64,000 bases of DNA from Achromobacter sp. AONIH1 (lineage in GTDB: Bacteria; Pseudomonadota; Gammaproteobacteria; Burkholderiales; Burkholderiaceae_B), in contig NZ_CP026124.1 of the NCBI RefSeq assembly GCF_002902905.1, positions 1,798,001-1,862,000 of the forward strand, given 5' to 3'. Shown one piece after another: positions 35,826 to 43,610 of the stretch. How positions within the stretch are numbered: position 1 is the first letter of the stretch; every line of letters starts with the position of its first letter. The notes beneath the pieces are model-generated. The model ran no database searches, was not told the origin of the DNA, and worked only from the letters and a program-made list of their open reading frames with translations. Position numbers and translations under genes: made by a program.

Positions 35826-35839
35826 TCGGAGCTGTCCCG

Positions 35840-36337
35840 ATGTCCCCGGAGTCTCTTGCCGCCTTGCCCGAATCCGCCCAACGTGTTGCCCGCCTTCTGC
35901 TGGAGCTGGGCCACGACAAGCCCGTGGTGGTCCTGCCTCAGACCGGCAAGACCTCGGCGGAAGCGGCGGCGGGCCTGGGCTGCGAGGTGGCGCAGATCGC
36001 CAAGTCGATCATCTTCCGCCGCGCTGCCGACAACGCGCCTGTGCTGGTGATCGCCAGCGGCACCAACCGGGTGGACGAGGCCAAGGTGTCCGCGCAGGTG
36101 GGCGCGCTGGCCAAGGCCGACGCCAAGTTCGTGCGCGACATGACGGGCTACGCCATCGGCGGCGTCTGCCCGATCGGCCACGCGGTCAAGCCGGTGATGC
36201 TGCTGGACCAGGATCTGTTCCAGTACGACAGCCTGTGGGCCGCCGCCGGGCATCCGCATGCGGTGTTCAACCTGACGCCGCAACAACTGGCCGACATGAC
36301 CGGCGCGCCGGTCGCGGACGTGGCGCAGCGCGCCTGA
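35840..36337 (+). CDS. YbaK-type aminoacyl-tRNA deacylase
   Basis: A 165-residue YbaK/ProX-fold protein that likely hydrolyses mischarged tRNA, such as Cys-tRNA(Pro) or a related species. Typical motifs are the QIAKSIIFR lysine region (Lys essential in YbaK), SGTNRVDEAKV and GYAIGGVCPIGH. GGAG lies about 10 nt upstream of the ATG at 35840. The exact tRNA specificity within the family is not readable. Convergent with the iron ABC ATPase gene. Confidence 0.9.
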   Translation: MSPESLAALPESAQRVARLLLELGHDKPVVVLPQTGKTSAEAAAGLGCEVAQIAKSIIFRRAADNAPVLVIASGTNRVDEAKVSAQVGALAKADAKFVRDMTGYAIGGVCPIGHAVKPVMLLDQDLFQYDSLWAAAGHPHAVFNLTPQQLADMTGAPVADVAQRA

Positions 36338-36365
36338 CCCCGCTGGCCGCCGCGCGGCCGGGCTG

Positions 36366-37175
36366 TCAGCGCGGATGCGCCAGCAGCCCGTCGATCAGCA
36401 CCTGGCGCAGGCCCCGGCTACAACTTTCCACGCGTCCCTGCACGCCATAGACGGCGGCCAGCGCCTGCGGCGTGATCACATCCGCGGGCGCGCCGGCCCC
36501 CGCCAGCCGGCCCTGGTGGATCAGCACCGCCCGGTCGGCATGCTGCAGGGCCGCGTTCAGATCGTGCAGCACGATGACGCTGATCAACCCGTGCCGCCGC
36601 GTCTCCTGGCGCAGCAATTGCATGACGTGGAACTGGTAGTTCAGGTCCAGCGCCGACAGCGGCTCGTCCAGCAGCAGCACGCGCGGACGGCGGATCAAGG
36701 CCTGGGCCAGGCCGACCAGCTGCTTCTGCCCGCCCGAGAGCGCGTCCAGATAATGCAGGGCCAGGGGGGCGATGCCCAGGCGTTCCAGCAACGTCTCGAT
36801 CTCGGCGGGGCTGGCAGAGGGCGCCAGTCCGTCGCCGGCGCGGGCGGCCACCAGCACGGATTCGAACACCCGCAGATGGACTTCGGCGGGCAGACCTTGC
36901 GGCAGGTAGACGACGTGGCGCGCGCGTTCGGCCTGATCGGCCGTCGCAAGGTCGCGGCCATCCAGCCGCGCCGTCCCGGCGCGCACGCGGACGAGGCCCG
37001 CCAGCGTCTTGAGCAACGTGGACTTGCCGCTGCCGTTCGGTCCCAGCAGCGCGGTGAGTTCGCCGGCGGCCAGCGGGGGCAGGCTCAGCCCGTGCAGCAC
37101 GTCCTGCCGGCCATAGCCGGCCTTCAGCTCGTCCACCTCGAGCATCGCGGGCGCAAGGGGGGAAGCCGGGTTCAT
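36366..37175 (-). CDS. Iron-siderophore/heme-type ABC transporter ATPase
   Basis: A 269-residue ATPase of the FecE/FepC class. Walker A is LLGPNGSGKST, the signature is LSGGQKQLV, Walker B is VLLLDEPLSALD and the switch His is in IVLHDLNAALQ. Its ATG overlaps the permease stop by 4 bp. No periplasmic binding protein or TonB-dependent receptor is encoded next to it, so the substrate (siderophore, heme or cobalamin class) cannot be specified. Confidence 0.92.
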   Translation of the reverse strand: MNPASPLAPAMLEVDELKAGYGRQDVLHGLSLPPLAAGELTALLGPNGSGKSTLLKTLAGLVRVRAGTARLDGRDLATADQAERARHVVYLPQGLPAEVHLRVFESVLVAARAGDGLAPSASPAEIETLLERLGIAPLALHYLDALSGGQKQLVGLAQALIRRPRVLLLDEPLSALDLNYQFHVMQLLRQETRRHGLISVIVLHDLNAALQHADRAVLIHQGRLAGAGAPADVITPQALAAVYGVQGRVESCSRGLRQVLIDGLLAHPR

Positions 37176-38215
37176 GGCAGGCGGCGGCGCATGACCACCG
37201 ATACGAAGAAGGGGATGCCGACCAGCGAGGTCACGATGCCGACCGGGATGATCACGCCGGGCATCAGGTTCTTGGACGCCAGCGACGCGAGCGACAGGAT
37301 GGTGGCGCCGGTCAGTGCGCTGCCGGGCAGGTAATAGCGGTGATCCTCGCCGAACAGCCGGCGGGCGATATGGGGCGCCACCAGGCCGATGAAGCCGATG
37401 GTGCCGACGAAGGCCACGGACAGCGCCGACAGCAGGCTGACGCGCGCCAGCGCCGCCACGCGCACGCGCCGCACGTCGACGCCAAAGCTGGCGGCGCGCT
37501 CTTCGCCCAGCCGCAGCGCCGTCAGCTTCCAGGACTGACGCAAGGCCAGCGGCAGGGCCAATGCCACGGCCGCGGCCAGTGCGCCGGCCGACGCCCAGCT
37601 GGAGCGCGACAGGCTGCCCATGGTCCAGAACACGAGGTTTTGCAGCGCCTCGGCGCTGGCGACGAATTGCACCAGCGACACCAGCGCGTTGAAACTGAAC
37701 ACCATGGCGATGCCGAACAGCACCACGCCCTGGGTGTTCATGCCCGCCCAGCGCGCCGCCGCGTCCAGCGCCAGGGCGGCCAGCGCGGCGAACAGGAAGG
37801 CGTTGCCGGCGATCAGCCAGCCCGCGGGCACGCCGGGCAGGCCGAGGTTGAGCACGATGGCCAGCGAGGCGCCGAAGGCGGCCGCCGAAGACACGCCCAG
37901 CGTGAACGGGCTGGCCAGCGGGTTGTTGAGGATGGTCTGCATCTCGGCGCCGGCCAGGCCGAGCGCGGCGCCAACCAGCGCGGCCATCAGGGCCTGCGGC
38001 AGACGGATGTCCCAGACGATGACGCGGGTGCTGGGATCGGCCGCGGCGGGCGCGCTCAGCGCGCGCCACAATTCGCTCCAGGACAGGGCGGACGGCCCCG
38101 TCGTGAAGTCAGCCAGCAGTGCGATGAAAATCGCCGCCAGCAGCAGGGCGATGAGCCCTGCCCGGCGGCGCAGGATGTGCCGATAGGCGGTGACCGCGGA
38201 CGCGGCTGCCGCCAT
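37172..38215 (-). CDS. FecCD-family ABC transporter permease
   Basis: A 347-residue inner-membrane permease with about ten helices. Family motifs are GAALGLAGAEMQTILNNPLASPFTLGVSSAAAFGA and VGTIGFIGLVAPHIARRLFGEDHRYYLPGSALTGA, the conserved ATPase-contact loop. Its ATG shares one base with the cpoB stop (TAATG), so it is translationally coupled to the end of the Tol-Pal operon. The ATPase gene follows by 4-bp overlap. Confidence 0.93.
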   Translation of the reverse strand: MAAAASAVTAYRHILRRRAGLIALLLAAIFIALLADFTTGPSALSWSELWRALSAPAAADPSTRVIVWDIRLPQALMAALVGAALGLAGAEMQTILNNPLASPFTLGVSSAAAFGASLAIVLNLGLPGVPAGWLIAGNAFLFAALAALALDAAARWAGMNTQGVVLFGIAMVFSFNALVSLVQFVASAEALQNLVFWTMGSLSRSSWASAGALAAAVALALPLALRQSWKLTALRLGEERAASFGVDVRRVRVAALARVSLLSALSVAFVGTIGFIGLVAPHIARRLFGEDHRYYLPGSALTGATILSLASLASKNLMPGVIIPVGIVTSLVGIPFFVSVVMRRRLP

Positions 38216-38904
38216 TACTGCAGCAGTTGGAGACGGCTCTTGGCCGTGCCGGCGGCGGGCGCGCTGGGATAGTCGCGGACGATGCGTTGCAGCGTCGTCT
38301 TGGCGCCGGCGCGGTTGTTCAGTTCGATCTGGCTACCGGCGATGACGAGCAGCGCATCGGGAGCGCGCGCGTTGTCAGGGGCCTTCTGGACCATGCTGGT
38401 GAGCTGCTCGATCGCACCCTTGAAGTCCTTCAACGCGTAGCGGCTGCTGCCCAGGTAGAACTGGGCGCTCGGAGCGAGCTGGCTGGCCGGATAGAGCGCG
38501 GTGAAGGCGGCGAAGGATTCCGAGGCTTCCTTGTACTGGCCCTTGCGGAACAGGTCGATCGCGCCGTCATAGGCGGCCTGTTCCTGCGGATCGCCGGCAT
38601 TCGCGCCAGGCGGGTTGGCGCTGCCGGCCGCGCCGCCGCCCTTGGCGCCGGGCTGCTGGCGGGATACGAGTTCGAGCTGGTCGCGCAATTGGGCGACCTC
38701 CTGCTGCAAGGCCTGGATCTGGTCGGCCAGTTGCAGCCGGGCGCGCTGGTTCTGTTCGTTCTGCTGTTGCACCTGTTGGCGCAAGTCTAGGATGGCCCGG
38801 CGGGCCTCGTCGTCGGCGAAAGCTTGGACGGGAGCGGCCAGGGCGGCCAGCGCCAGACCGGCGGAGGCAATCAGGGGACGCAGGGACAGAACGTTATTGC
38901 GCAT
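38215..38904 (-). CDS. cpoB: Cell division coordinator CpoB (YbgF)
   Basis: Periplasmic protein coordinating peptidoglycan synthesis with Tol-driven outer-membrane constriction. The 229-residue protein has a signal peptide (ending APVQAFA), an N-terminal trimerising coiled coil (about residues 35-80, LRQQVQQQNEQNQRARLQLADQIQALQQEVAQL) and C-terminal tetratricopeptide repeats (YDGAIDLFRKGQYKEASESFAAF onward). It is last of the Tol-Pal genes but is separated from pal by a terminator-like hairpin. Confidence 0.94.
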   Translation of the reverse strand: MRNNVLSLRPLIASAGLALAALAAPVQAFADDEARRAILDLRQQVQQQNEQNQRARLQLADQIQALQQEVAQLRDQLELVSRQQPGAKGGGAAGSANPPGANAGDPQEQAAYDGAIDLFRKGQYKEASESFAAFTALYPASQLAPSAQFYLGSSRYALKDFKGAIEQLTSMVQKAPDNARAPDALLVIAGSQIELNNRAGAKTTLQRIVRDYPSAPAAGTAKSRLQLLQ

Positions 38905-38918
38905 GAAAATTCCCGGGT

Positions 38919-38959
38919 GAAAAAAGAAACGCCGGGACGGCCGGCTGACCGTCCCGACG
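38919..38959 (-). terminator. Terminator-like hairpin between pal and cpoB
   Basis: On the minus strand a GGGACGG/CCGTCCC stem with extra outer pairs (8-nt loop, 38930-38959) is followed by a T-rich tract (TTTCTTTTTT). It sits inside the Tol-Pal operon and may reduce read-through into cpoB and the ABC genes. Confidence 0.65.
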
Positions 38960-38989
38960 CGTCGTGGGGCAATCGACTATACGAAAAGC

Positions 38990-39487
38990 TTAGCGCTGAT
39001 AAACGATATCGGCGCGGCGGTTTTCCGCGAAGTCAGCTTCCGACGTGCCACTCGCCTTCGGCTTTTCCTTGCCGAAGCTGATGGTTTCGATCTGGTTGTC
39101 GCTGACGCCCAGCAGGGTCATCATGCGACGAACCGCGTCGGCACGGCGCTGGCCCAGGGCCAGGTTGTATTCGGCGCCGCCGCGCTCGTCGGTGTTGCCT
39201 TCGATCTTGATGCGTTGCTGCTGGTGCGAGGCCAGGTAACGGGCATGGGTTTCCACCAGGCTGCGGTACTGGTCCGACACCGAGTAGCTGTCGAAGTCAA
39301 AGTATACCGAGCGCTGTTGCGCCAGGATGCTTTGGGGGTTGAAGGGATCAAGGATCTGGCCAGAGGCCTGTCCTTGGCCAGCGCCTCCGCCCTGACCCGC
39401 TTTATCGTCGAGAGGGACGGAGCTGCAAGCTGCCAGGGTGGCGGCCAGAGCGGCGATGGTTAGGCTTTTGGCAATGCGCGACTTCAT
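38990..39487 (-). CDS. pal: Peptidoglycan-associated lipoprotein Pal
   Basis: Outer-membrane lipoprotein binding peptidoglycan and TolB. Start at 39487 with AAAGGA upstream; lipobox LAAC (Cys21). The OmpA-like domain (about 60-165) contains the peptidoglycan-binding NTDERGGAEYNLALGQRRA segment. 165 residues, usual length. Cotranscribed with tolB, 31 bp apart. Confidence 0.97.
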   Translation of the reverse strand: MKSRIAKSLTIAALAATLAACSSVPLDDKAGQGGGAGQGQASGQILDPFNPQSILAQQRSVYFDFDSYSVSDQYRSLVETHARYLASHQQQRIKIEGNTDERGGAEYNLALGQRRADAVRRMMTLLGVSDNQIETISFGKEKPKASGTSEADFAENRRADIVYQR

Positions 39488-39518
39488 GATAGTTCCTTTG
39501 CAAAGAGAGTCACACGTG

Positions 39519-40838
39519 TTATCGGGTAAATGGGCCCCAAGTCGGTTCACGTATTTCCCCATTCAGTACCGAAAGCGTCTGCCGTACGCGGCCATCGCTC
39601 GACACACCCGCAAGCACGCTACGGCCGTTCTGCACGGCGGCGTAGAGGACTTGCATGCCATTCGGCGCGAAGCTCGGAGACTGATCGTCACGACCATCAG
39701 TCAGCAAGGATTCGGAGCCTGAGGACAGGTTCAACGAGGCGATTCGAAACGCGCCGTCGCGTCTTGCAACGTACAGCAACGTCGATCCATCGGGGGAAAT
39801 TCGGGGTGAGATGTTGTAACCACCATTAAACGTGAGGCGGCGAGCATCGCCACCGTCCAGGCCGGTCTGATAGATTTGCGGCCCGCCGCTGCGGTCACTG
39901 GTAAAGATAATGGAACGGCCGTCTGGCGTAAAGCTCGGCTCGGTGTCAATCCCGGGAGAACGCGTAACTCGGCGCATATTCGAGCCGCCGGCCGCGCTGA
40001 CGATGTAAATTTGCGACAACCCGTCGCGCGTCAGCGCCACGGCCAGCTGGGTGCCGTCGGGCGACCAGCCCGGGGCGCTGTTGTTGCCCTTGAAGTTGGC
40101 CACGGGCACGCGGGCGCTGGTGGCCAGGGTGTGCACATACACGACCGGCTTGCCGGATTCGAAGCTCACATAGGCCAGCTTCGAACCATCGGGCGACCAG
40201 GAGGGCGAGATGATCGGCTCGCGCGAGCGCAGCGCGACCTGGGGATTCTGGCCGTCGGCGTCGGCGACCTGCAGTTCGTAGGTCGGACCCTGCTTGAGCA
40301 CGTAGGCGATGCGGGTGGAGAACACGCCGCGCACGCCGGTGATCTTTTCGTAGATGCGGTCGGCGATCTGGTGGGCGACGCGGCGCAGTTCCTGTTCGGT
40401 GCCCGAGAACGCCACGCCGTCCAGCTGACCCTTCTTGACCGTGTCGGCCAGGCGGTAGCGCACGTCGTAGCGCCCGTCGGCGCCGCGCACGATGCTGCCA
40501 TAGGCCAGGAAGTCGGCGCCCTTCGAGCGCCAGTCGTCGTGCGAGATGGCCGAATCGACGTTCAGGCCGGCGCCGGCGGCGCTGATCAGGCGGAACTGGC
40601 CCGTGCGGGTCAGGTCGGCGCGGATCACCTCGGCCAGGGCGCGACCGTGGGCATCGTCCACGGCGAAATCGGCGATGGCCACCGGGTATTGGGTGGCGCC
40701 GGTGCCGGAAATGTCGACGCGCAGTTGCGCGTGGGCCGGCCGGGCGGCCAGCAGGCTGGCGAACGCCAGCAGCAGCGCCAGTCCGTACGTTCGCCAGAAC
40801 GCAAGGAGGGGGGCGCTTCGGCTATGGGCGGGAGTCAT
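39519..40838 (-). CDS. tolB: Tol-Pal system beta-propeller protein TolB
   Basis: Periplasmic component linking TolA and Pal. 439 residues with a signal peptide (ending ARPAHA), an N-terminal domain (AQLRVDISGTGATQYPVAIADF...) and a C-terminal six-bladed propeller with WD40-like repeats (SREPIISPSWSPDGSKLAYVSFESG, APGWSPDGTQLAVAL, PSFTPDGRSIIFTSDRSG). The ATG at 40838 lies 10 nt from AGGAG; an in-frame TTG at 40847 is too close to it. Confidence 0.96.
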   Translation of the reverse strand: MTPAHSRSAPLLAFWRTYGLALLLAFASLLAARPAHAQLRVDISGTGATQYPVAIADFAVDDAHGRALAEVIRADLTRTGQFRLISAAGAGLNVDSAISHDDWRSKGADFLAYGSIVRGADGRYDVRYRLADTVKKGQLDGVAFSGTEQELRRVAHQIADRIYEKITGVRGVFSTRIAYVLKQGPTYELQVADADGQNPQVALRSREPIISPSWSPDGSKLAYVSFESGKPVVYVHTLATSARVPVANFKGNNSAPGWSPDGTQLAVALTRDGLSQIYIVSAAGGSNMRRVTRSPGIDTEPSFTPDGRSIIFTSDRSGGPQIYQTGLDGGDARRLTFNGGYNISPRISPDGSTLLYVARRDGAFRIASLNLSSGSESLLTDGRDDQSPSFAPNGMQVLYAAVQNGRSVLAGVSSDGRVRQTLSVLNGEIREPTWGPFTR

Positions 40839-40858
40839 GATCAGCAATCTCCTGTCTA

Positions 40859-41947
40859 TTAGTACATGCTGTACTCACCGTAGATACTCGGTTCGTAGCG
40901 GCCATTCGAAGGTTTCGGGAAGGGGTTGCAGCGGCGTATGCCGGCTTCGATCGCGCGGTCGAACGCCGGGATGCCCGAAGAGCGGGTAATCGTAACTGCG
41001 GTGACCTTGCCGTCAGAAGTATTCAACTTTACTTGGTATTCGGCCGTGGGGTTCTCCGCGCCGCTGCGGGGAGGCGTCGGATAAGCCACGCCCGGCTGCA
41101 CGCAGGCACGGACCTTGGCGCCATAGCCCGCGTCGCGGCCGCCGGATCCGCCGGTCTGGTTGCGGTCGGCGGTGCCGCCCGGGATGCCGGCCGCGCCGAG
41201 CGCGTCGTTGCGGAAAGCGTCCTTGAGGGCCTTGTCGGCGGCCGCCTTTTTGGCGGCCTCTTCCTTGGCCTTCTTCTCGGCGGCGGCCTTCTCGGCGGCG
41301 ACCTTTTCAGCCGCGGCCTTTTCGGCGGCCGCCTTCTCGGCAGCAGCCTTTTCGGCGGCGGCCTTCTTGGCGGCGTCTTCCTTGGCCTTCTTCTCGGCGG
41401 CGACCTTTTCGGCCGCGGCCTTTTCCGCAGCGGCCTTCTCGGCGGCAGCCTTGTCAGCGGCCTGGCGTTCCTGCTCCAGGCGCTTCTTTTCCTTCAGCTC
41501 GGCCTGCTTGCGCTCTTCCTCCAGGCGCGCCTTCTCCTTGGCGGCCTCGGCGGCTTCGCGCGCCTTTTCCTCTTCCTCACGCTTCTTCTTGGCTTGCTGC
41601 AGCGCGATCTCAGGGTCGACTTCCGACTTGGGCGGCTGGACCTTGGGTTCGGGCGGAGGCGGGGGAGGATCCGGCTGCTTCTGCGGCTCGGGTTCCGGTT
41701 GCGGCTTGGGCTGAGGCTGGGGTTTGGGCGGTTCGGGCGTGGGCGGCGGCGAAACGGGCGAATTGCCGTTCGCCCAGAGCTGCACTTCCACCGGGCCGGG
41801 CGTTTCCGTGCGCCAGTTCAGGTTGAAGATCAACACGGCCAGCAGCAGCGCGTGCACCAACAAGGCCAGAAGCAGGGCTTTCCGGTTGTCAGTGTTGGGC
41901 GGCGTGGCCGGGGGGCCGCTGCGGTGTCGAATGATGGGTGGCGTCAT
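40859..41947 (-). CDS. tolA: Cell envelope integrity protein TolA
   Basis: Inner-membrane protein spanning the periplasm that transmits TolQR force to the outer membrane. 362 residues: one N-terminal helix (LLLALLVHALLLAVLIFNLNW), a Pro-rich stretch (about 65-110), a long Ala/Lys/Glu-rich helix with repeated AAAEK units (about 115-245), and a C-terminal TolA/TonB-like domain (VRACVQPGVAYPTPPRSGAENPTAEYQVKLN). It starts 39 bp after the tolR stop. Confidence 0.95.
   Translation of the reverse strand: MTPPIIRHRSGPPATPPNTDNRKALLLALLVHALLLAVLIFNLNWRTETPGPVEVQLWANGNSPVSPPPTPEPPKPQPQPKPQPEPEPQKQPDPPPPPPEPKVQPPKSEVDPEIALQQAKKKREEEEKAREAAEAAKEKARLEEERKQAELKEKKRLEQERQAADKAAAEKAAAEKAAAEKVAAEKKAKEDAAKKAAAEKAAAEKAAAEKAAAEKVAAEKAAAEKKAKEEAAKKAAADKALKDAFRNDALGAAGIPGGTADRNQTGGSGGRDAGYGAKVRACVQPGVAYPTPPRSGAENPTAEYQVKLNTSDGKVTAVTITRSSGIPAFDRAIEAGIRRCNPFPKPSNGRYEPSIYGEYSMY
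41231..41463 (-). repeat. AAAEK-coding repeat tract in tolA
   Basis: Tandem 15-nt units encoding mostly AAAEK or VAAEK, forming the domain II helix of TolA. Such tracts vary in unit number between strains through slippage or recombination. Confidence 0.75.
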
Positions 41948-41986
41948 GGGCGTTGCATGCCGGCGAGCCGGCGGGAGAGCGTCGCG

Positions 41987-42445
41987 TTAGCGTTTCTTCG
42001 CGGGAGCGGGCTGGTTGCCGCCGGCGGACTGGTCCACCAGCAGGCCCAGGCGGGTGATGCCGTTGGTGCGCAGCTCGTCCATGACCTTCACGACCGTCTC
42101 GTAGGGCACCTTGCCATCGGCGGCGATGACCACCGGGGTTTCCGCGGTGATGCGCGAACGCACCTGCGCCACCAGCTCGGGCCGGGCGATGTCCTGCATC
42201 GTCGCGCCGGGCTCGCGCATGCGCAGCGCGATCTTGCCGTCTTCGGAGATCTGCACTTCCAGCGGCTTGACCGGCACGTCGGAGGCGGCGCCGACCGACG
42301 GCAGCTGGATCAGGCCCGGCGTGATCAGGGGCGCGGTCACCATGAAGATGACCAGCAGCACCAGCATCACGTCGATGTAGGGCACCACGTTGATGTCGGC
42401 CTTCATGCGGCGGCCGGACCTGCCGCGCGAGCTTACCGAGGGCAT
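41987..42445 (-). CDS. tolR: Tol-Pal motor protein TolR
   Basis: A 152-residue ExbD/TolR protein with one membrane helix (YIDVMLVLLVIFMVTAPLIT) carrying the proton-path Asp in PYIDVMLVLL, and a periplasmic domain. Its start shares one base with the tolQ stop (TAATG). Works with TolQ to energise TolA. Confidence 0.96.
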   Translation of the reverse strand: MPSVSSRGRSGRRMKADINVVPYIDVMLVLLVIFMVTAPLITPGLIQLPSVGAASDVPVKPLEVQISEDGKIALRMREPGATMQDIARPELVAQVRSRITAETPVVIAADGKVPYETVVKVMDELRTNGITRLGLLVDQSAGGNQPAPAKKR

Positions 42446-43128
42446 TAGCGCACCTGCCGTTGCAGAATGTTCAGGAACTCGTCGACGAAGCTGTCGAAGC
42501 GGATCGACAGACGGTCGATGTCATTGGTGAAGCGGTTATAGGCGACCACGGCTGGGATGGCCGCGAACAGGCCGATGGCGGTGGCGATCAGCGCCTCGGC
42601 GATGCCGGGGGCGACCGAGGCCAGCGTGGCCTGCTGCATGTTCGACAGGCCGATGAAGGCGTGCATGATGCCCCAGACCGTGCCGAGCAGGCCGATGTAC
42701 GGCGACACCGAGCCGGCCGAGGCCAGGAAGTTCAGGTGCGATTCCAGCGAGTCCATTTCGCGCTGGTAGGCGGCGCGCATGGCGCGGCGCGGGCCGTCCA
42801 GCAGGGCGGTGGCGTCGCCGCCGGAACCGCCGCCGCGGCGGGCTTTCAGGAATTCGGTCATGCCGGCGTCGAAGATGCGGGCCAGGGCGCCTTGCTCGTC
42901 GCGGCGCGAGGCCACGGCCTGCTGCAGCATGGACAGGTCGCCGCCGGACCAGAAGTCATCCTCGAAGCGGCGAGTTTGGGAGTCGGCGCGCTTGATGGCC
43001 AGGCGCTTGGCGAAGATGTAGGTCCAGGACATGATCGAGATGCCCAGGAGCATCAGCATGATCAGCTGGACCGGCACGCTGGCGTGCGAAATCAGCGAAA
43101 GCAACGACATGTCGTTGGTGGCTTGCAT
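42445..43128 (-). CDS. tolQ: Tol-Pal motor protein TolQ
   Basis: A 227-residue MotA/TolQ/ExbB proton-channel protein with three membrane helices. Conserved motifs are YIGLLGTVWGIMHAF and PGIAEALIATAIGLFAAIPAVVAYNRF. It starts 2 bp after the ybgC stop and overlaps tolR by 1 bp, so translation of the whole ybgC-tolQR block is coupled. Confidence 0.97.
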   Translation of the reverse strand: MQATNDMSLLSLISHASVPVQLIMLMLLGISIMSWTYIFAKRLAIKRADSQTRRFEDDFWSGGDLSMLQQAVASRRDEQGALARIFDAGMTEFLKARRGGGSGGDATALLDGPRRAMRAAYQREMDSLESHLNFLASAGSVSPYIGLLGTVWGIMHAFIGLSNMQQATLASVAPGIAEALIATAIGLFAAIPAVVAYNRFTNDIDRLSIRFDSFVDEFLNILQRQVR

Positions 43129-43130
43129 GG

Positions 43131-43553
43131 TTATTCCTGAATTGATCCCAGTTTGGCGCGTAGGTCGGCCGGCAGTTCCGCCGGCCGCATTTGAACGGCA
43201 TCGACACAGCAGACTTGGATGTTGCCTTCGGCAAGCAGTTCCCCGTCGCGTTCCGCGCGCTGCGCGAAGTGTATCGAAGCGCGGCCCAGTCGTGTGACTC
43301 GGCTGCGTATGGTAAGCAAGTCATCCAGCCGGGCCGGCTTGCGGTAGGCCATGTCCAGCGCCTTGACGACGAACAGCCGCTGCTCCGAGACAGCCAGGCC
43401 GGACTGGTTGATTCCCAGATCGCGCAGCCACTCGGTGCGGGCGCGTTCGAGGAATTTCAAGTAGTTGGCGTAGAAAACCACTCCTCCAGCGTCCGTGTCT
43501 TCGTAGTAGACGCGGACCTGGAAGAGGGATTCTGGGGACTTCGGATCGGTCAC
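43131..43553 (-). CDS. ybgC: Tol-Pal system acyl-CoA thioesterase YbgC
   Basis: A 140-residue hotdog-fold thioesterase. The catalytic Asp is in RVYYEDTDAGGVVFYANYLKFLERARTEWL, the diagnostic YbgC signature. It is the first gene of ybgC-tolQRAB-pal as in E. coli. The substrate in vivo is probably a short or medium acyl-CoA or acyl-ACP linked to phospholipid metabolism. Confidence 0.96.
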   Translation of the reverse strand: MTDPKSPESLFQVRVYYEDTDAGGVVFYANYLKFLERARTEWLRDLGINQSGLAVSEQRLFVVKALDMAYRKPARLDDLLTIRSRVTRLGRASIHFAQRAERDGELLAEGNIQVCCVDAVQMRPAELPADLRAKLGSIQE

Positions 43554-43610
43554 GATGCGGATAGGGGCGTTGCGTATTCGGGACGCGAAAAGTCCGTAGT
43601 AACTATAGGG

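Noticed and set aside
41231..41463. Regular short repeats resembling a CRISPR-like array
   Set aside because: The units are coding AAAEK repeats in TolA without unique spacers, and no cas genes are present.
41033..42448. A 471-codon plus-strand frame rich in Gly, Leu and Phe
   Set aside because: Low-complexity antisense of the tolA repeat tract and tolR.
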